A stretch of DNA of 64,000 bases from DATEDA01 sp963789885 (GTDB lineage: Bacteria > Pseudomonadota > Gammaproteobacteria > Burkholderiales > SG8-39): positions 62,001 through 126,000 of the forward strand of contig CAWBNB010000040.1 of the NCBI GenBank assembly GCA_963789885.1, read 5' to 3'. Positions 8,911 to 18,187 of this stretch are shown here, piece after piece (the first letter of the stretch is position 1; each line of letters opens with the position of its first letter). A program made the position numbers and the translations under genes. The notes beneath the pieces are model-generated. The model worked only from the letters and a program-made list of their open reading frames with translations. It was not told the origin of the DNA and did no database searches.

Positions 8911-10028
8911 ATGCCGACCACAGCGTCCTTGCTGATCGCCGGCGACTGCGGCCCGGCGCACGGCCCCGCCGACGGCTTTCCGATCGAGGGCTATACGGAA
9001 CTGGTGCGCCCTGCCCTGGACAAGGTGGACATGCGGTTCGTGAACTGCATGCGGACGTACTCCACGCCGCGGCGTGAAAACCGAGCACGCGCCGCAGGTG
9101 GGGCAGCCCATAGAGATGGCGGACATCTTCACCAACGGCCGTTTCGACGCCGTCACCATGGCGAACAACCACAGCTTACGACAGCGGCCCGGACGCCTTG
9201 GTCGACACGCGGTCGCTGCTGAATTCACGTGGCATCCAGGTGACCGGGGCCGGCCGCGACCTGGCGGAAGCACGGCGGCCGGCCATCGTCGAGCAAAACG
9301 GCGTGAAGGTCGGATACCTCGGATACTGCTCGGTCGGTCGTCCCGAGAGCGAGGCCGGGGCCAACAAGCCGGGTATTGCGACCGTACGTGTCAAGACGTA
9401 TTACGAAACACGCGGTCCGCACGAGCCCGTCCGGATTCGTACCGAACCGGACCCGAAGCATCTGGCGATGCTGGTCGAGGACATTGTCGCAATGCGGCGC
9501 GAGGTCGATGTCGGTCGTGCTCGCCTTCCACTCCGGCGTCGATCCGGCTTCCGCGCGTCGTCTCGGACTACCAGGTCGCCGTTGCCCACGCCGCGATCGA
9601 TGCCGGTGCCGACCTCGTGGTCGGCCACGCTCCGCACATTCCGAAGGCGATCGAGATCTACAAAGGCAAGGCGATTTTCTACAGCATCGGCGTATTCGCG
9701 ATGACTAAGGGGTTTCCGGCGCCGTCGTGGCGCGAGCCCGCGTGGTCACACGGTGCGGTGCGAAACAACATCGACCTCGACCCACAGTATCCGTTCATGC
9801 CCTACGGGAAGCCGTGCACGCTCAGCCTGCTTGCCAAGGCCGTTGTTTCGAAGGGAGGCGTCAAGCGCGTATCGTTCCTGCCCATGTCCTTCGACCAGAG
9901 GTACCGGCCGGAGGTGCTTCCGCCAGAGCGACCGGCGGTTCGCGGAAATCGTCGACTACATGGAATGGGCTTCCGAGGACATGCCCCACCAGTTCAAGGT
10001 CGAGGGTGACGAGGTGATCGTTTCATGA
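8911..10028 (+). CDS. CapA-family metallophosphatase-like protein, reading frame broken
   Basis: Protein of about 371 aa of the CapA/PGA-synthesis fold (calcineurin-like). Visible pieces are SLLIAGDCGP near the start, VTMANNH, HSYDSGPDAL after repair, VVSDYQVAVAHAAIDAGAD, VVGHAPHIPKAIEIYKGKAIFYSIGVFAM and the C-terminal RRFAEIVDYMEWASEDMP. Asp/His clusters and the GHAPH loop fit the metal centre. Five single extra bases disrupt the frame (near 9073, 9178, 9513, 9550, 9922). Start ATG 8911 with GGAGG. The stop overlaps the next SDR by ATGA. CapA proteins are known from poly-gamma-glutamate synthesis; a catabolic-cluster version is of unknown function. Confidence 0.85.
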
Positions 10029-10801
10029 ATCTGGGAATCGCCGGCAAGCTTGCCCTTGTCACCGCCTCGAGCGCCGGGATGGGCAGAAACATCGCCCTCG
10101 CCCTCGCCGCCGAGGGCGTGAACGTGGCGCTCTTCGCTCGCTCTGCCGGGAAATTGCAGGATGTGGCGAACGAAATCGAGCAGAGGCACGGCGTGAAGGC
10201 GCTCGCCATCCCGGGTGACATGCTCGTGCGCGCCGACGTGGAGCGGCTGGCTGGCACGTTACAGGTTGAGTTTGGCGGCCTCGATATCCTGGTCCTCAAT
10301 ACCGGCCGCGCCCCGAATCCCATTCGCGCCACGCTGGATGAATCGGAGGAGGCACGCTGGCAAGAGGCCTACCAGAATCAGCTGTGGGGCACCATCCATG
10401 TCGCAAACAGCATCGTCCCGCTCATGCTGAAGCGCGGTTGGGGCCGCATCATCGCCATCACGTCGGCCTCCGTGAAGCAGCCGATGCCGCACCACAGTCT
10501 CTCGACCGTGTTCCGTGCGGGCATCACTGCCTACATGAAGCACCTGGCGAACGAGCTGGGTTCGAGGGCGATCACAGTCAATTGCGTGGCGCCGGCGCTC
10601 ATCGATACGTCGCACCGCAGCGGCTCCGCTGCTTACACCGCCGATCAGACCGAGGCGCGCAAGAAGCTCACGCCGCTCGGACGGATGGGCGCGCAGGAAG
10701 AAGTGTCGGGGGTGGTCGCGTTCCTGGCCTCGATGCAGGCCGGCTTCATCACCGGTTCGACCATCCAGGTCGAGGGCGGCATGGTGGGTGCGCTGTTGTG
10801 A
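10025..10801 (+). CDS. divergent SDR lacking the canonical catalytic Tyr/Lys
   Basis: Short-chain dehydrogenase fold of 258 aa: LALVTASSAGMGR (residues 9-21), DILVLNTG, ITSAS, and a C-terminal ITGSTIQVEGG. The usual Y-x3-K is replaced by a stretch reading HHSLSTVFRAGITAYMKHLA, as in a known divergent branch with SNxxR at that place. Oxidoreductase activity by the standard mechanism is therefore doubtful. It overlaps the CapA-like stop by ATGA, so the two are probably translationally coupled. Reading frame intact. Confidence 0.88.
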   Translation: MNLGIAGKLALVTASSAGMGRNIALALAAEGVNVALFARSAGKLQDVANEIEQRHGVKALAIPGDMLVRADVERLAGTLQVEFGGLDILVLNTGRAPNPIRATLDESEEARWQEAYQNQLWGTIHVANSIVPLMLKRGWGRIIAITSASVKQPMPHHSLSTVFRAGITAYMKHLANELGSRAITVNCVAPALIDTSHRSGSAAYTADQTEARKKLTPLGRMGAQEEVSGVVAFLASMQAGFITGSTIQVEGGMVGALL

Positions 10802-10836
10802 GGCCAAACGGCCGAGCCGGCGCGTTCTCCGACTCG

Positions 10837-11574
10837 CTACTCAAGCGTCTTCGCACCGTAGTGCCGGGATATATCAGCGGCCGCCTTCACCGCGAGTTTG
10901 ACGAATTGCTTCTCGTGCATCTGAAACCGGACGGTTGGTCCGGCCAGAGTCAGGCAGTGACGCACCGCCTCATTCACGTCCTTGATCGGGGCCGAGACGG
11001 CCGAGAGCCCGAGCAGCCTCTCCCCGTGTGACACGGCGTAGCCCTGCTCCCGGATCGTTGCGAGTTCTGCAAGCATCTCCGCCTGGGGGCGCTTCGTCGT
11101 TCGCACGAGCTGGGTCAGGATGGGTGTGAGCTCGTTCTTCGGCATGTACGCCATGAGGACTTTCGAGCCCGACCCGGACTTGAGGGGGATCTGCTCACCC
11201 GGGTGGACCACGATGCGCAAGGGTGCCGCCGTGTTCATGGCATCGATGCACACGCGATTTCGCCCGACCACCGTGTGGAGCGAGACGGATTCCTCCGTCG
11301 CTTTCCCAAGGTCTGCCATGATGGGACGCGCGATCTCCCGGATGCCGAGTGTGCTCTTGACGAGACCCGCGAGGCGGGTGAAGCGGAACGACAGACAGTA
11401 CTGCTGGTCCTCGAGCCGCACCAGATAGCCGGCTTTTTCGAGGCTCTGAACGATGCGGAACGTCGTGGACTTCGGCAGGTCGATGCGGTCGGCGATTTCC
11501 TGGAGTGTGAGGCTGGTCCGCTCGGGAGAGAAGGTTTCGAAGACTGCAAGAATGCGTTGAACCGAGCGCATCAT
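10837..11574 (-). CDS. IclR-family regulator B
   Basis: Regulator of 245 aa and close paralogue of IclR A at 6127: winged helix QEIADRIDLPKSTTFRIVQS (about 25-44) and effector domain with NRVCIDAM, GSGSKVLMAYMP and GYAVSHGERLLGLSAVSAPI. The DNA-binding half is nearly identical to A; the effector half differs more, which suggests the same operators but a different or altered ligand (inference). It converges on the SDR at 10025. No GTTCC-N7-GGAAC site lies upstream. Confidence 0.93.
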   Translation of the reverse strand: MMRSVQRILAVFETFSPERTSLTLQEIADRIDLPKSTTFRIVQSLEKAGYLVRLEDQQYCLSFRFTRLAGLVKSTLGIREIARPIMADLGKATEESVSLHTVVGRNRVCIDAMNTAAPLRIVVHPGEQIPLKSGSGSKVLMAYMPKNELTPILTQLVRTTKRPQAEMLAELATIREQGYAVSHGERLLGLSAVSAPIKDVNEAVRHCLTLAGPTVRFQMHEKQFVKLAVKAAADISRHYGAKTLE

Positions 11575-11752
11575 CTGAATGCAGTTCCGCCTCGAGGCAT
11601 CTCGCAGGCGATACTACATCAGACCAACCCCTGCGCATTGCGCGCACGGGGGTGGCGCGTCAGCGCAGGGGGACGCGGCGCGTAGGTTGCGGTGCTGGCG
11701 ATGTCACCGCCCGGGATGTGTGCTGCGGATGAGGGCCCGACGGCCCTCCTCG

Positions 11753-12661
11753 TTACTTTTTAGCGGAGACCGGGACGCCCGTCCATTTCTCGTAGAGCTG
11801 CACGATCGCGGCCCCGTCCTTGTCGCCCAGTCCCATCGCTTTGCCCATCTGGTAGACCTGCAGGGCCGTGTTTGCCATGAACATCGGCATGCCCAGCGAC
11901 TTCGCGAGCGCCGTCTGGAGCTCCACGTCCTTGTAGGTGATGTCCATCCGGATACCGTCGAAATCGCGGGCCAGAATCCGCGGCGCGGAGTACTGGAACG
12001 CGACGCTGTTGCCGGTTGTGCCGCTGATCGTATCGACCATCTGCTTCGGGTCGAGTCCCATCTTGGCACCCAGCGCCAGGGCCTCGGCGATGAGGATCCG
12101 GTTGACCTGCATCAGCATGTTGTTCACCAGTTTCATCGCGATGCCCTGGCCCACCGCGCCGAAGTGGGTGATCGACGAGGTCATGGATTCGAGGACCGGC
12201 CGGGCTCGTTCGAGGGCCGCGGGATCGCCGCCCACGTAGGCGTTCAGCGTGCCCGCGATCGCACCTTTCTCCATACCCGTGACGGGCGCATCGATGAGGT
12301 CGATCTTCTTCTCGGCGAGCTTCTCGGCCATCCGCCTGACCGCAATCGGATCGATGGTGCTCATGGTGATGATCACGTCGCCGGGCTGGGCGGTATCAAT
12401 GAATCCACCCGGGCTGACGATGACTTCTTCGGCCTGTGCGGTCGTATCGACCATCGATATGACCCTGCTCGCGCGGCGCGCGACGTCGGCCGGGCCCGAG
12501 GCGGCCTGCGCGCCAAGTCCGACGAAGCGCTCGAGCTTCTGCTTATCGATGTCGTAGGCGACCAGCGGGTGTCCCTTCTTCAGGATGTTCTCGGCCATCG
12601 GCCCACCCATCATTCCCAGTCCGACGAATCCGACGGTCTTGTCTCTAGGCTGGCTGCTCAT
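11753..12661 (-). CDS. 3-hydroxyisobutyrate dehydrogenase-family oxidoreductase
   Basis: NAD(P)-dependent beta-hydroxyacid dehydrogenase of 302 aa (HIBADH / tartronate semialdehyde reductase family). Features are VGFVGLGMMGGPMAENI (residues 9-25), the substrate motif DAPVTGMEKGA, and the catalytic lysine in GQGIAMKLVNNM. It oxidises a beta-hydroxy acid to the semialdehyde or ketone, or the reverse. It stands alone downstream of Operator 3. Exact substrate unknown. Confidence 0.92.
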   Translation of the reverse strand: MSSQPRDKTVGFVGLGMMGGPMAENILKKGHPLVAYDIDKQKLERFVGLGAQAASGPADVARRASRVISMVDTTAQAEEVIVSPGGFIDTAQPGDVIITMSTIDPIAVRRMAEKLAEKKIDLIDAPVTGMEKGAIAGTLNAYVGGDPAALERARPVLESMTSSITHFGAVGQGIAMKLVNNMLMQVNRILIAEALALGAKMGLDPKQMVDTISGTTGNSVAFQYSAPRILARDFDGIRMDITYKDVELQTALAKSLGMPMFMANTALQVYQMGKAMGLGDKDGAAIVQLYEKWTGVPVSAKK

Positions 12662-13062
12662 ACGTTGTTCTCCTGATGCGGCTAGGGTTTATGAAGTCGC
12701 CAACGCTCATCGGCCTCGGCAGTCGGAGCAAATCGTAACACAGTAGTTTCGTCTATCAGTATTAGTTCCATCCAATGGAACTGAAGGCCGGGGTGCGGCA
12801 GCGCTCTGCCCGGCCTTCGAGGAGATCACACCCGGGCCGTCCTTTGCAAACAGTGCCCGGGCTGCAGCAGCGCGTCACTTGACGTTCTTCCTGCGCTGGG
12901 AGGCGTCCCTCCGCCCGCGGCGGGTTCGCCGCCGGGGACGGCTGTCGTACCGCGGTGCGACATCTGATCGGCTGGCATCGCCTTACCTCCTCGGTGCTCG
13001 AGCATCGGATTCAAGGACCCGGAATCCGAGCGGCTCCGGCGGAACCGCGGTCCTGCAGCATC
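12662..13062. other. intergenic region with Operator 3 only
   Basis: About 400 bases between the beta-hydroxyacid dehydrogenase and the crotonase at 13063. Apart from the GTTCC-N7-GGAAC element I see nothing convincing. Short open frames here have no family features and no good ribosome-binding sites. Confidence 0.5.
12765..12781. promoter_or_regulatory. Operator 3, GTTCC-N7-GGAAC
   Basis: GTTCC (12765-12769), spacer ATCCAAT, GGAAC (12777-12781), preceded by TATCAGTATTA. It is 103 bases upstream of the beta-hydroxyacid dehydrogenase start on the minus strand. The core and left flank match the other three sites. Confidence 0.72.
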
Positions 13063-13857
13063 CTATTTCCCCTGGAACTTTGGCTCCCGCTTTTCCTTGA
13101 AGGCCTGGATGGCTTCCTTGTAGTCGGCGGTCGACTGGACGACGGCCATGTTCGCCGCGACGGATTCAAGGCTTGTTCGCAGGTCCGTGCGCAACGACTG
13201 GTACGTGAGCTTCTTGATGTCGCGCACCTGGATCGGTGGGGCGCCGGCGAAACGCCTGGCGAGTTCGAGCGTCTGCTGCATGAGCTCAGCGTCGCTGTAG
13301 ACGTGATTCACGAGCCCGATCGCCAAAGCTTCGTCCGCTGCGACGAAGTCGCCCGTCCAGAGGAGCTCGAGCGCCCGTGCAGTGCCCACCAGGCGGGGCA
13401 GGAAGTAGCAACCGCCATTGCCGGGCAGAAGACCGACACGAATGTAGCCCTCGGAGAAACGCGCCGACTTGCCGCCGACCCGCAGATCGCACATTAGCGC
13501 GAGATCCATCCCTGCACCGACCGCCGCGCCGTTGACTGCGGCGATCAGGGGCTTCTCGAACTGCTCCACCGCGAGGGCCACCTTGTGCGTGACCTTCTGG
13601 AGGCGAGTCCTGCGTTCGAGCGGGGTCGGGTCGCCCGCCGCGCTCTCCGCCGAACGCCGGCCGAGATCCCCACCTGAGCAGAACGCGTCGCCTGCGCCCG
13701 TGATGACGAAGCAACCCACCTGCGGATCCTCGTTCGCCGATTGCAGCGCGCCGCGAAGGAGATCCAGCATCTCTTCGCTCAGTGCGTTCTTCTTCTCCGG
13801 CCGGTTGAGGCGCGCGACCATTACGCCTTGTATCGTCGAGATCTCGAGATCGGCCAA
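13063..13857 (-). CDS. enoyl-CoA hydratase/isomerase (crotonase)
   Basis: Crotonase of 264 aa with the oxyanion-hole segments FCSGGDLGRRS and NGAAVGAGMDLALMCDLRV and the usual C-terminal FKEKREPKFQGK. The start is a TTG at 13857 (LADLEISTIQG) placed seven bases after AGGGAGG; the longer open frame upstream has no such signal. It is the last gene of a minus-strand series cupin - NDP-forming synthetase - crotonase - crotonase. Hydratase, isomerase or lyase activity cannot be told apart here. Confidence 0.9.
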   Translation of the reverse strand: MADLEISTIQGVMVARLNRPEKKNALSEEMLDLLRGALQSANEDPQVGCFVITGAGDAFCSGGDLGRRSAESAAGDPTPLERRTRLQKVTHKVALAVEQFEKPLIAAVNGAAVGAGMDLALMCDLRVGGKSARFSEGYIRVGLLPGNGGCYFLPRLVGTARALELLWTGDFVAADEALAIGLVNHVYSDAELMQQTLELARRFAGAPPIQVRDIKKLTYQSLRTDLRTSLESVAANMAVVQSTADYKEAIQAFKEKREPKFQGK

Positions 13858-13882
13858 CTTGCGCCTCCCTTGGTTCGTCGGA

Positions 13883-14608
13883 CTATTTCGCTGCGATTTC
13901 GCGATGGCGCACGTGCTCCTCGCGCGCCTCGGCAAGCGCCGCCTTCAAGGAGCGGTTGATCCATCGCTTGTTGTCGGCGAAAGCGTGGGGATTCTTTGAT
14001 CCGAGCGCCTCGGCGACGCCGGTGGCGGCGGCCTGGACCTCGCTTCGCGAAACCACGGTGCCGATGAGTCCCCGGCCCAGTGCTTCGCGCGCCGGCATGC
14101 GCCGCCCGCTCTGCATCAGGTCCAACGCGAGCGCGCGCCCCCCGATCACCTCGAGAATGTTCGAGCCCGAGAAGCTCGCGATGCCGAGGTCGATCTCCGG
14201 CAGTGAAAGCTCGGCCACATCGACGGCGATGCACGCGTCCGCGAGAAGGGCGAACATCGCACCGCCCCCGATCGCCGTCCCGTTCAGGACCGCGATGACA
14301 GGTTTTGGCGTGTCCATCGCGGCATCCTGCAGCGCGGCATGCGCAGCGGAGCGCCGCTCCCGGTGGCGCGCCACGTCCCCGTCCGCCGGCTTTTCGCGCA
14401 CGTCGACCCCCGCGGAGAAGAAGCGGTCACCGGCACCGGTTACTAGCACCGCCCGCACCGCTGGATCGCTGCCGGCTGCCGCGATCGCCGCCGCGGCGCG
14501 CTCGAGCATATCGGCGGTCAGCGCGTTCGCCTTCTCGGGGCGATTGAAGGTCAGCCAGAGGTGCGGTGCGCGCCGTTCAACGATCAGCTGGTCGTCGGCT
14601 GTTCCCAT
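13883..14608 (-). CDS. enoyl-CoA hydratase/isomerase (crotonase)
   Basis: Crotonase of 241 aa: FNRPEKANALTADM near residue 20, FFSAGVDVRE, LNGTAIGGGAMFALLADACI and SLPEIDLGIASFSGSNIL. The oxyanion-hole glycines are present. Length is slightly short for the family. It begins 18 bases after the end of the NDP-forming acyl-CoA synthetase and is 25 bases before the next crotonase, so the three are probably one transcript. Acid activation followed by hydration or C-C cleavage is the likely logic (inference). Confidence 0.9.
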   Translation of the reverse strand: MGTADDQLIVERRAPHLWLTFNRPEKANALTADMLERAAAAIAAAGSDPAVRAVLVTGAGDRFFSAGVDVREKPADGDVARHRERRSAAHAALQDAAMDTPKPVIAVLNGTAIGGGAMFALLADACIAVDVAELSLPEIDLGIASFSGSNILEVIGGRALALDLMQSGRRMPAREALGRGLIGTVVSRSEVQAAATGVAEALGSKNPHAFADNKRWINRSLKAALAEAREEHVRHREIAAK

Positions 14609-14626
14609 GCGAGGTCCAATCGGGTG

Positions 14627-16751
14627 TCAGCTCCCGCGCAGGACGAGCAGCGCGTCGGCCGCGACAACCCCGGTCGGCAGCGCGAACAGGGGGTTGATGT
14701 CGATCTCCTGCACTCGCTCGCGGTTTTGCCACGCGAACTGCGACAGTGCGGCCAGCGCCTTCGACGCAGCCTGCACGTCCAGGGCTGCGCTGCCACGAGC
14801 GCCATCGAGGATACGGCGGCATCGAAGCTCGTCCAGCATCTCTCGGGCCGTTTCCTCGTCGAACGGTGCAAGCCTGCATGCCGAGTCGCTTAGAAGCTCC
14901 GCGTAGATCCCACCCGCACCAACCACGACTACAGGTCCGAACACGATGTCGTTCACCACGCCGGCGATGAGCTCGAATCCGCCCCGGACCATCTCCGACA
15001 CGAGCACGCCGTCGATGCGGGCGTCGGGCCTGTGGTGGCGGGCATTCTCCAGCACCTCGCGGATTGCCGGCGTCGAGCTCCGCATGCGACTGGATGCCGA
15101 CCTTGACGCCGCCGATCTCGGTCTTGTGCGGAATGTCTGCAGATACGATCTTTACGACGAAGGGGGGCGTCATCCTGTCCGCCACAGCCATGTCGAGGCC
15201 GTTGACCAGGACGTCCTTCGTCACCGGGATGCCGATGCTCGCGAGAACGGCTTTCGAGTCGGCCTCCGACAAGGATCCCTTCGGCGTCTTCGCTCGAAGC
15301 AGGTCGCTCGGACGCAGCCCGGCTTCGTACCCCCCCTGTTTCGCTGACACGCTGTTCGCGCGCGCGAGGGCTTGCCCGTACCTCGCCAGCATCGCGATCG
15401 CCTTGGCCGCGCGCGAAGGCGATGGCAGCACCGGGATCTTCGATTCGGCAAAAAGGCGCAGCGCGTCGCCGGTTTCCGTCGACGGCGCCGACGAGAAGAC
15501 AACGATCGGCTTGTGCGAGGTCTGGGCAACCCGGCTCAGAACTTCTGCGGCCGCAAGGCTGCCTGCCTTCCCCGTGGTCGCGATGTTCACGCACACGGAG
15601 GCGACGTTGGAATCGTCCAGCACAGCTCGGACGGCGGTCTCCAGCTTCTGCTGGTTCCCAGCGGAGAAATACCCGGCTGTGAGGTCAATGGGATTATGGA
15701 CAGCGCCAATGTCGGGCACCACCTTGGCGAGTCTTTGCCGGGTCTCCTCACCAAGCTCGCACAGCTGCAATCCCTCGCGTTCGCCCGAATCGGCGAAGAC
15801 GATGGCGGACCCGCCCGATACGCCCATCACGGCAACGCCGCGTCCGGTCGGATACTTGCCGCCGTCGAGCGCCTTCAGGTAGTCGACGGCCTCGTGAATT
15901 TCCTTGATCTCCACGATGCCAGTCTGCTTGAACAGCGCCTGGTAGAAATCGTAGCTGCCTGTCATGCTCGCCGTATGCGATGCCGCCGCACGCGCGCCCT
16001 GCTCCGTCACGCCCGCCTTCCAGAGAAGCAAGGGTTTGCCGGCGGCTAAGGCCCGACGTCCGACGTCCAGCAGCGCGCGACCGTCTCTTGCCCCCTCGAT
16101 GTAGGCAACGATGCACCGAGTTCCGGCATCGTCCAGAAGGGCATCGACGAGCTCGACCGTGTCGACGTTGCTTTCGTTTCCGGTCGCGATAACGTGGCGG
16201 AACCCGATACCCGCCTCCGAGCATGCGAGGGCGATGCTGTATCCGAAGCCGCCGCTTTGGGTCACCAGGGAAACCGAGCCGGGCTCGAGTTTCGGCTCGC
16301 GCGTGATGCTCCCGAACGCGGCATAGACGTTCGAATGCACGTTCGCGAACCCGAGGCAGTTCGGGCCGATGATCCGCATGCCCGACAGCCTCGCGATCGC
16401 AAGCATGCGCTGTTCGCGTTCAATTCCCTCGGGCCCGCTTTCGCGGAAGCCGCCGCTGAGGACTACCGCGAAAGGCACGCGCTTTGCCGCGCACATCTCG
16501 AGCACCGGCAATACGCCTTGCGCCGGCACGCCGATCACGACCAGGTCGATGTCCTCGCCGATCTCCGCGACCGACCCGTAGCACCTCAGCCCCTCGAACT
16601 CCCGATACTTCGGGTTGACGGGAAAGATCTCTCCTCGGTAGCCGTACTTCAGGAGCGCGCGGACTGCCTGCGAACCAGGCCGCCCGGCGTCGTCCGACAC
16701 GCCGACTACGGCGATCGATCGTGGCTCGAATAGGTGCTTGAATTTGCTCAT
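14627..16751 (-). CDS. NDP-forming acyl-CoA synthetase 1 (one frame break)
   Basis: Single-chain acyl-CoA synthetase of about 707 aa. Order of parts: a CoA-binding fold (RSIAVVGVSDDAGRPG, from residue 11), succinyl-CoA-ligase-like domains with the phospho-histidine in ASHTASMTGS, then an ATP-grasp domain (FVVKIVSADIPHKTEIGG; INPLFALP near the end). It activates a carboxylic acid with ATP through a phosphorylated enzyme. One extra G near 15075 breaks the frame; the C-terminus continues to 14627. The pairing with crotonases recalls FerA/FerB feruloyl-CoA chemistry (established for Sphingobium), but the substrate here is unknown. Confidence 0.92.
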
Positions 16752-16821
16752 TTGTCCGACGCAGCGGCTGCGTTAGCGAACGCGGTTCTTGCAAGGACGT
16801 CCGACCTCGCGAAGGCGGCAG

Positions 16822-17649
16822 TCATCTCCCGGTGGTGTACTCACCGTGAGCACCGACGGACTGACCGTCCCGACCGTCGGCGACGTCGACGGACTCTGCG
16901 CGCTCTTCGCGTGGGTACTGGAGCACTAGCGCCTCCAGGCCCTGGTTCCCCGCGCGTATCTCGAATCCCTTCTCGTTCGGCTCCACGACGACCATCGACC
17001 AAAGCGGAAGGTCCTCGCCCGCGTGTACGAGGCTGCCGTTGCCGACGAAGACGTAATAGCCACCGGCCGATCTCGGGTCCGGTCCCGGCGCGCTCATGCC
17101 CGCGCCGAGTCTCACGATGTGGGCGGCCATGCCGTCGTCACTCTCGTCGATCAGCGGTTCACATGCCGCTTCCGTTCTCGCCTGGAGCACCGGTTCGATC
17201 GAGAACCTGACCGGCGCCGACGTCAGGTTGCGCCGCCTGCTGGGCCGAAGCTTTTCGCGGTAACCCTCCTTGTGCAGATACGTCGGTTCCGAGTTCCCAG
17301 TGACCATGCGCAGGGCCATGAACGACAGACCCTGAGGCCCCGCAATGACCGGGCCATACGCCGTGTGATGGTCCTTGAATTGAATGGTGAGCGGCTCGAG
17401 CACCTTGCGCTGGGCTCCGATGGTTCCCGAGCCCGCGACGAACAGCTGGAACATCGTCACGCCGTGAAAATGCGGAACGATCGTCTCATGTGGATTCAGA
17501 TCAGACATCGTCGCCTGCGGGCCCGGACCGGCAGCCTTGGAAACGCGAGGCCCGAAGAAAGTCGTACCCCAATGCTTTTGTCCGGTGCCGGGAGAAACCA
17601 CGACGTCTCTTTTCGACAGCGCATCGGTGCCACTTCGCGTGTAGATCAC
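16822..17649 (-). CDS. cupin-domain protein
   Basis: Protein of 275 aa with cupin features: PHFHGVTMFQLFVAGSGTI in the N-half and a second, weaker barrel (GGYYVFVGNGSLVH, LEALVLQYPREE). Metal-binding His residues occur in the first motif (PHFHG). The start chosen is GTG 17649 (VIYTRSGTD), eight bases after AAGGAGA. It heads the minus-strand series towards the NDP-forming synthetase and lies 115 bases from Operator 4. Could be a dioxygenase, an isomerase or an accessory protein; nothing in the sequence decides. Confidence 0.8.
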   Translation of the reverse strand: MIYTRSGTDALSKRDVVVSPGTGQKHWGTTFFGPRVSKAAGPGPQATMSDLNPHETIVPHFHGVTMFQLFVAGSGTIGAQRKVLEPLTIQFKDHHTAYGPVIAGPQGLSFMALRMVTGNSEPTYLHKEGYREKLRPSRRRNLTSAPVRFSIEPVLQARTEAACEPLIDESDDGMAAHIVRLGAGMSAPGPDPRSAGGYYVFVGNGSLVHAGEDLPLWSMVVVEPNEKGFEIRAGNQGLEALVLQYPREERAESVDVADGRDGQSVGAHGEYTTGR

Positions 17650-17764
17650 GAGCAACTCTCCTTTCGTCGTCCGGTGTCCGTACCTTCGCGGCCGGGTGGC
17701 GCGGTGAACACCTGCAGGTCATGCGAGTCGCAGCCTAGCACAGGTGTTTTAGTGATTAGCATTA

Positions 17765-17781
17765 GTTCCATTACTCGGAAC
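17765..17781. promoter_or_regulatory. Operator 4, GTTCC-N7-GGAAC
   Basis: GTTCC (17765-17769), spacer ATTACTC, GGAAC (17777-17781), preceded by GATTAGCATTA. It lies 115 bases upstream of the cupin start on the minus strand. Left flank and core match Operators 2 and 3 closely. Confidence 0.72.
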
Positions 17782-17950
17782 TACAACCGGGTCCAGTAAA
17801 ATCCGCCAGAGGAGCTCCGTCGAGGCCCGTTAAGTCAAGTTCCGGCTTGCGGACGCAGTGTTCAAGGTCTGCTTGCTATGCGTAGGTCATCACCGAACTA
17901 CGCGGGCGGGCAATTCCGCAACCTGGTCAAACGTCCCCGCTGCATACACC

Positions 17951-17967
17951 TGTCCTTGGCGACGACA
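17951..17967. promoter_or_regulatory. enhancer-like 17-mer for the sigma-54 activator
   Basis: TGTCCTTGGCGACGACA matches 14 of 17 positions of the perfect dyad at 24143 next to the activator gene. It lies 134 bases upstream of the -24 element at 18101, a normal enhancer distance. Assignment to the activator at 22397 is inference. Confidence 0.5.
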
Positions 17968-18100
17968 CAACCTCCTCGGAGCGGTGGGGAAATCGGCAGG
18001 CAGTTTGCCGTCCAAGTTCGGCTTGCCGGCGTCGTGAAAAGATGCCGACGCACCCAAAGCGACCGGAGTCGATCTGCGGCCCTGGACCGAAGCGATGAGT

Positions 18101-18116
18101 TGGCACGAGCGTTGCT
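18101..18116 (+). promoter_or_regulatory. sigma-54 (-24/-12) promoter of amidohydrolase 1
   Basis: TTGGCACGAGCGTTGCT (18100-18116) is an almost perfect match to the consensus YTGGCACG-N4-TTGCW with correct spacing. The predicted transcription start is near 18126, about 60 bases before the amidohydrolase ATG at 18188. Confidence 0.8.
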
Positions 18117-18187
18117 GAACGACTCCCGAACCGAACTCTTACCCGAGCGCTGAAAGGTCTGGCGCGGGAAATGGAGGGCAGCTTCGA

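Larger units (their letters stand above)
17650..18187. other. intergenic region with IclR-type operator, enhancer-like dyad and sigma-54 promoter
   Basis: About 540 bases between the divergent cupin and amidohydrolase genes. It holds Operator 4 (17765), an enhancer-like 17-mer (17951) and a sigma-54 promoter (18101). The IclR block and the sigma-54 block of the window meet here. A 91-codon open frame (17878-18153) overlaps the promoter elements and has no family features. Confidence 0.6.

Noticed and set aside
12826..13014. 62-codon minus-strand open frame downstream of Operator 3
   Set aside because: Composition is that of random GC-rich DNA; no start signal and no homology cue.
17878..18153. 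91-codon open frame in the cupin/amidohydrolase intergenic region
   Set aside because: It overlaps the sigma-54 promoter and an enhancer-like element, has no family features and lacks a ribosome-binding site.
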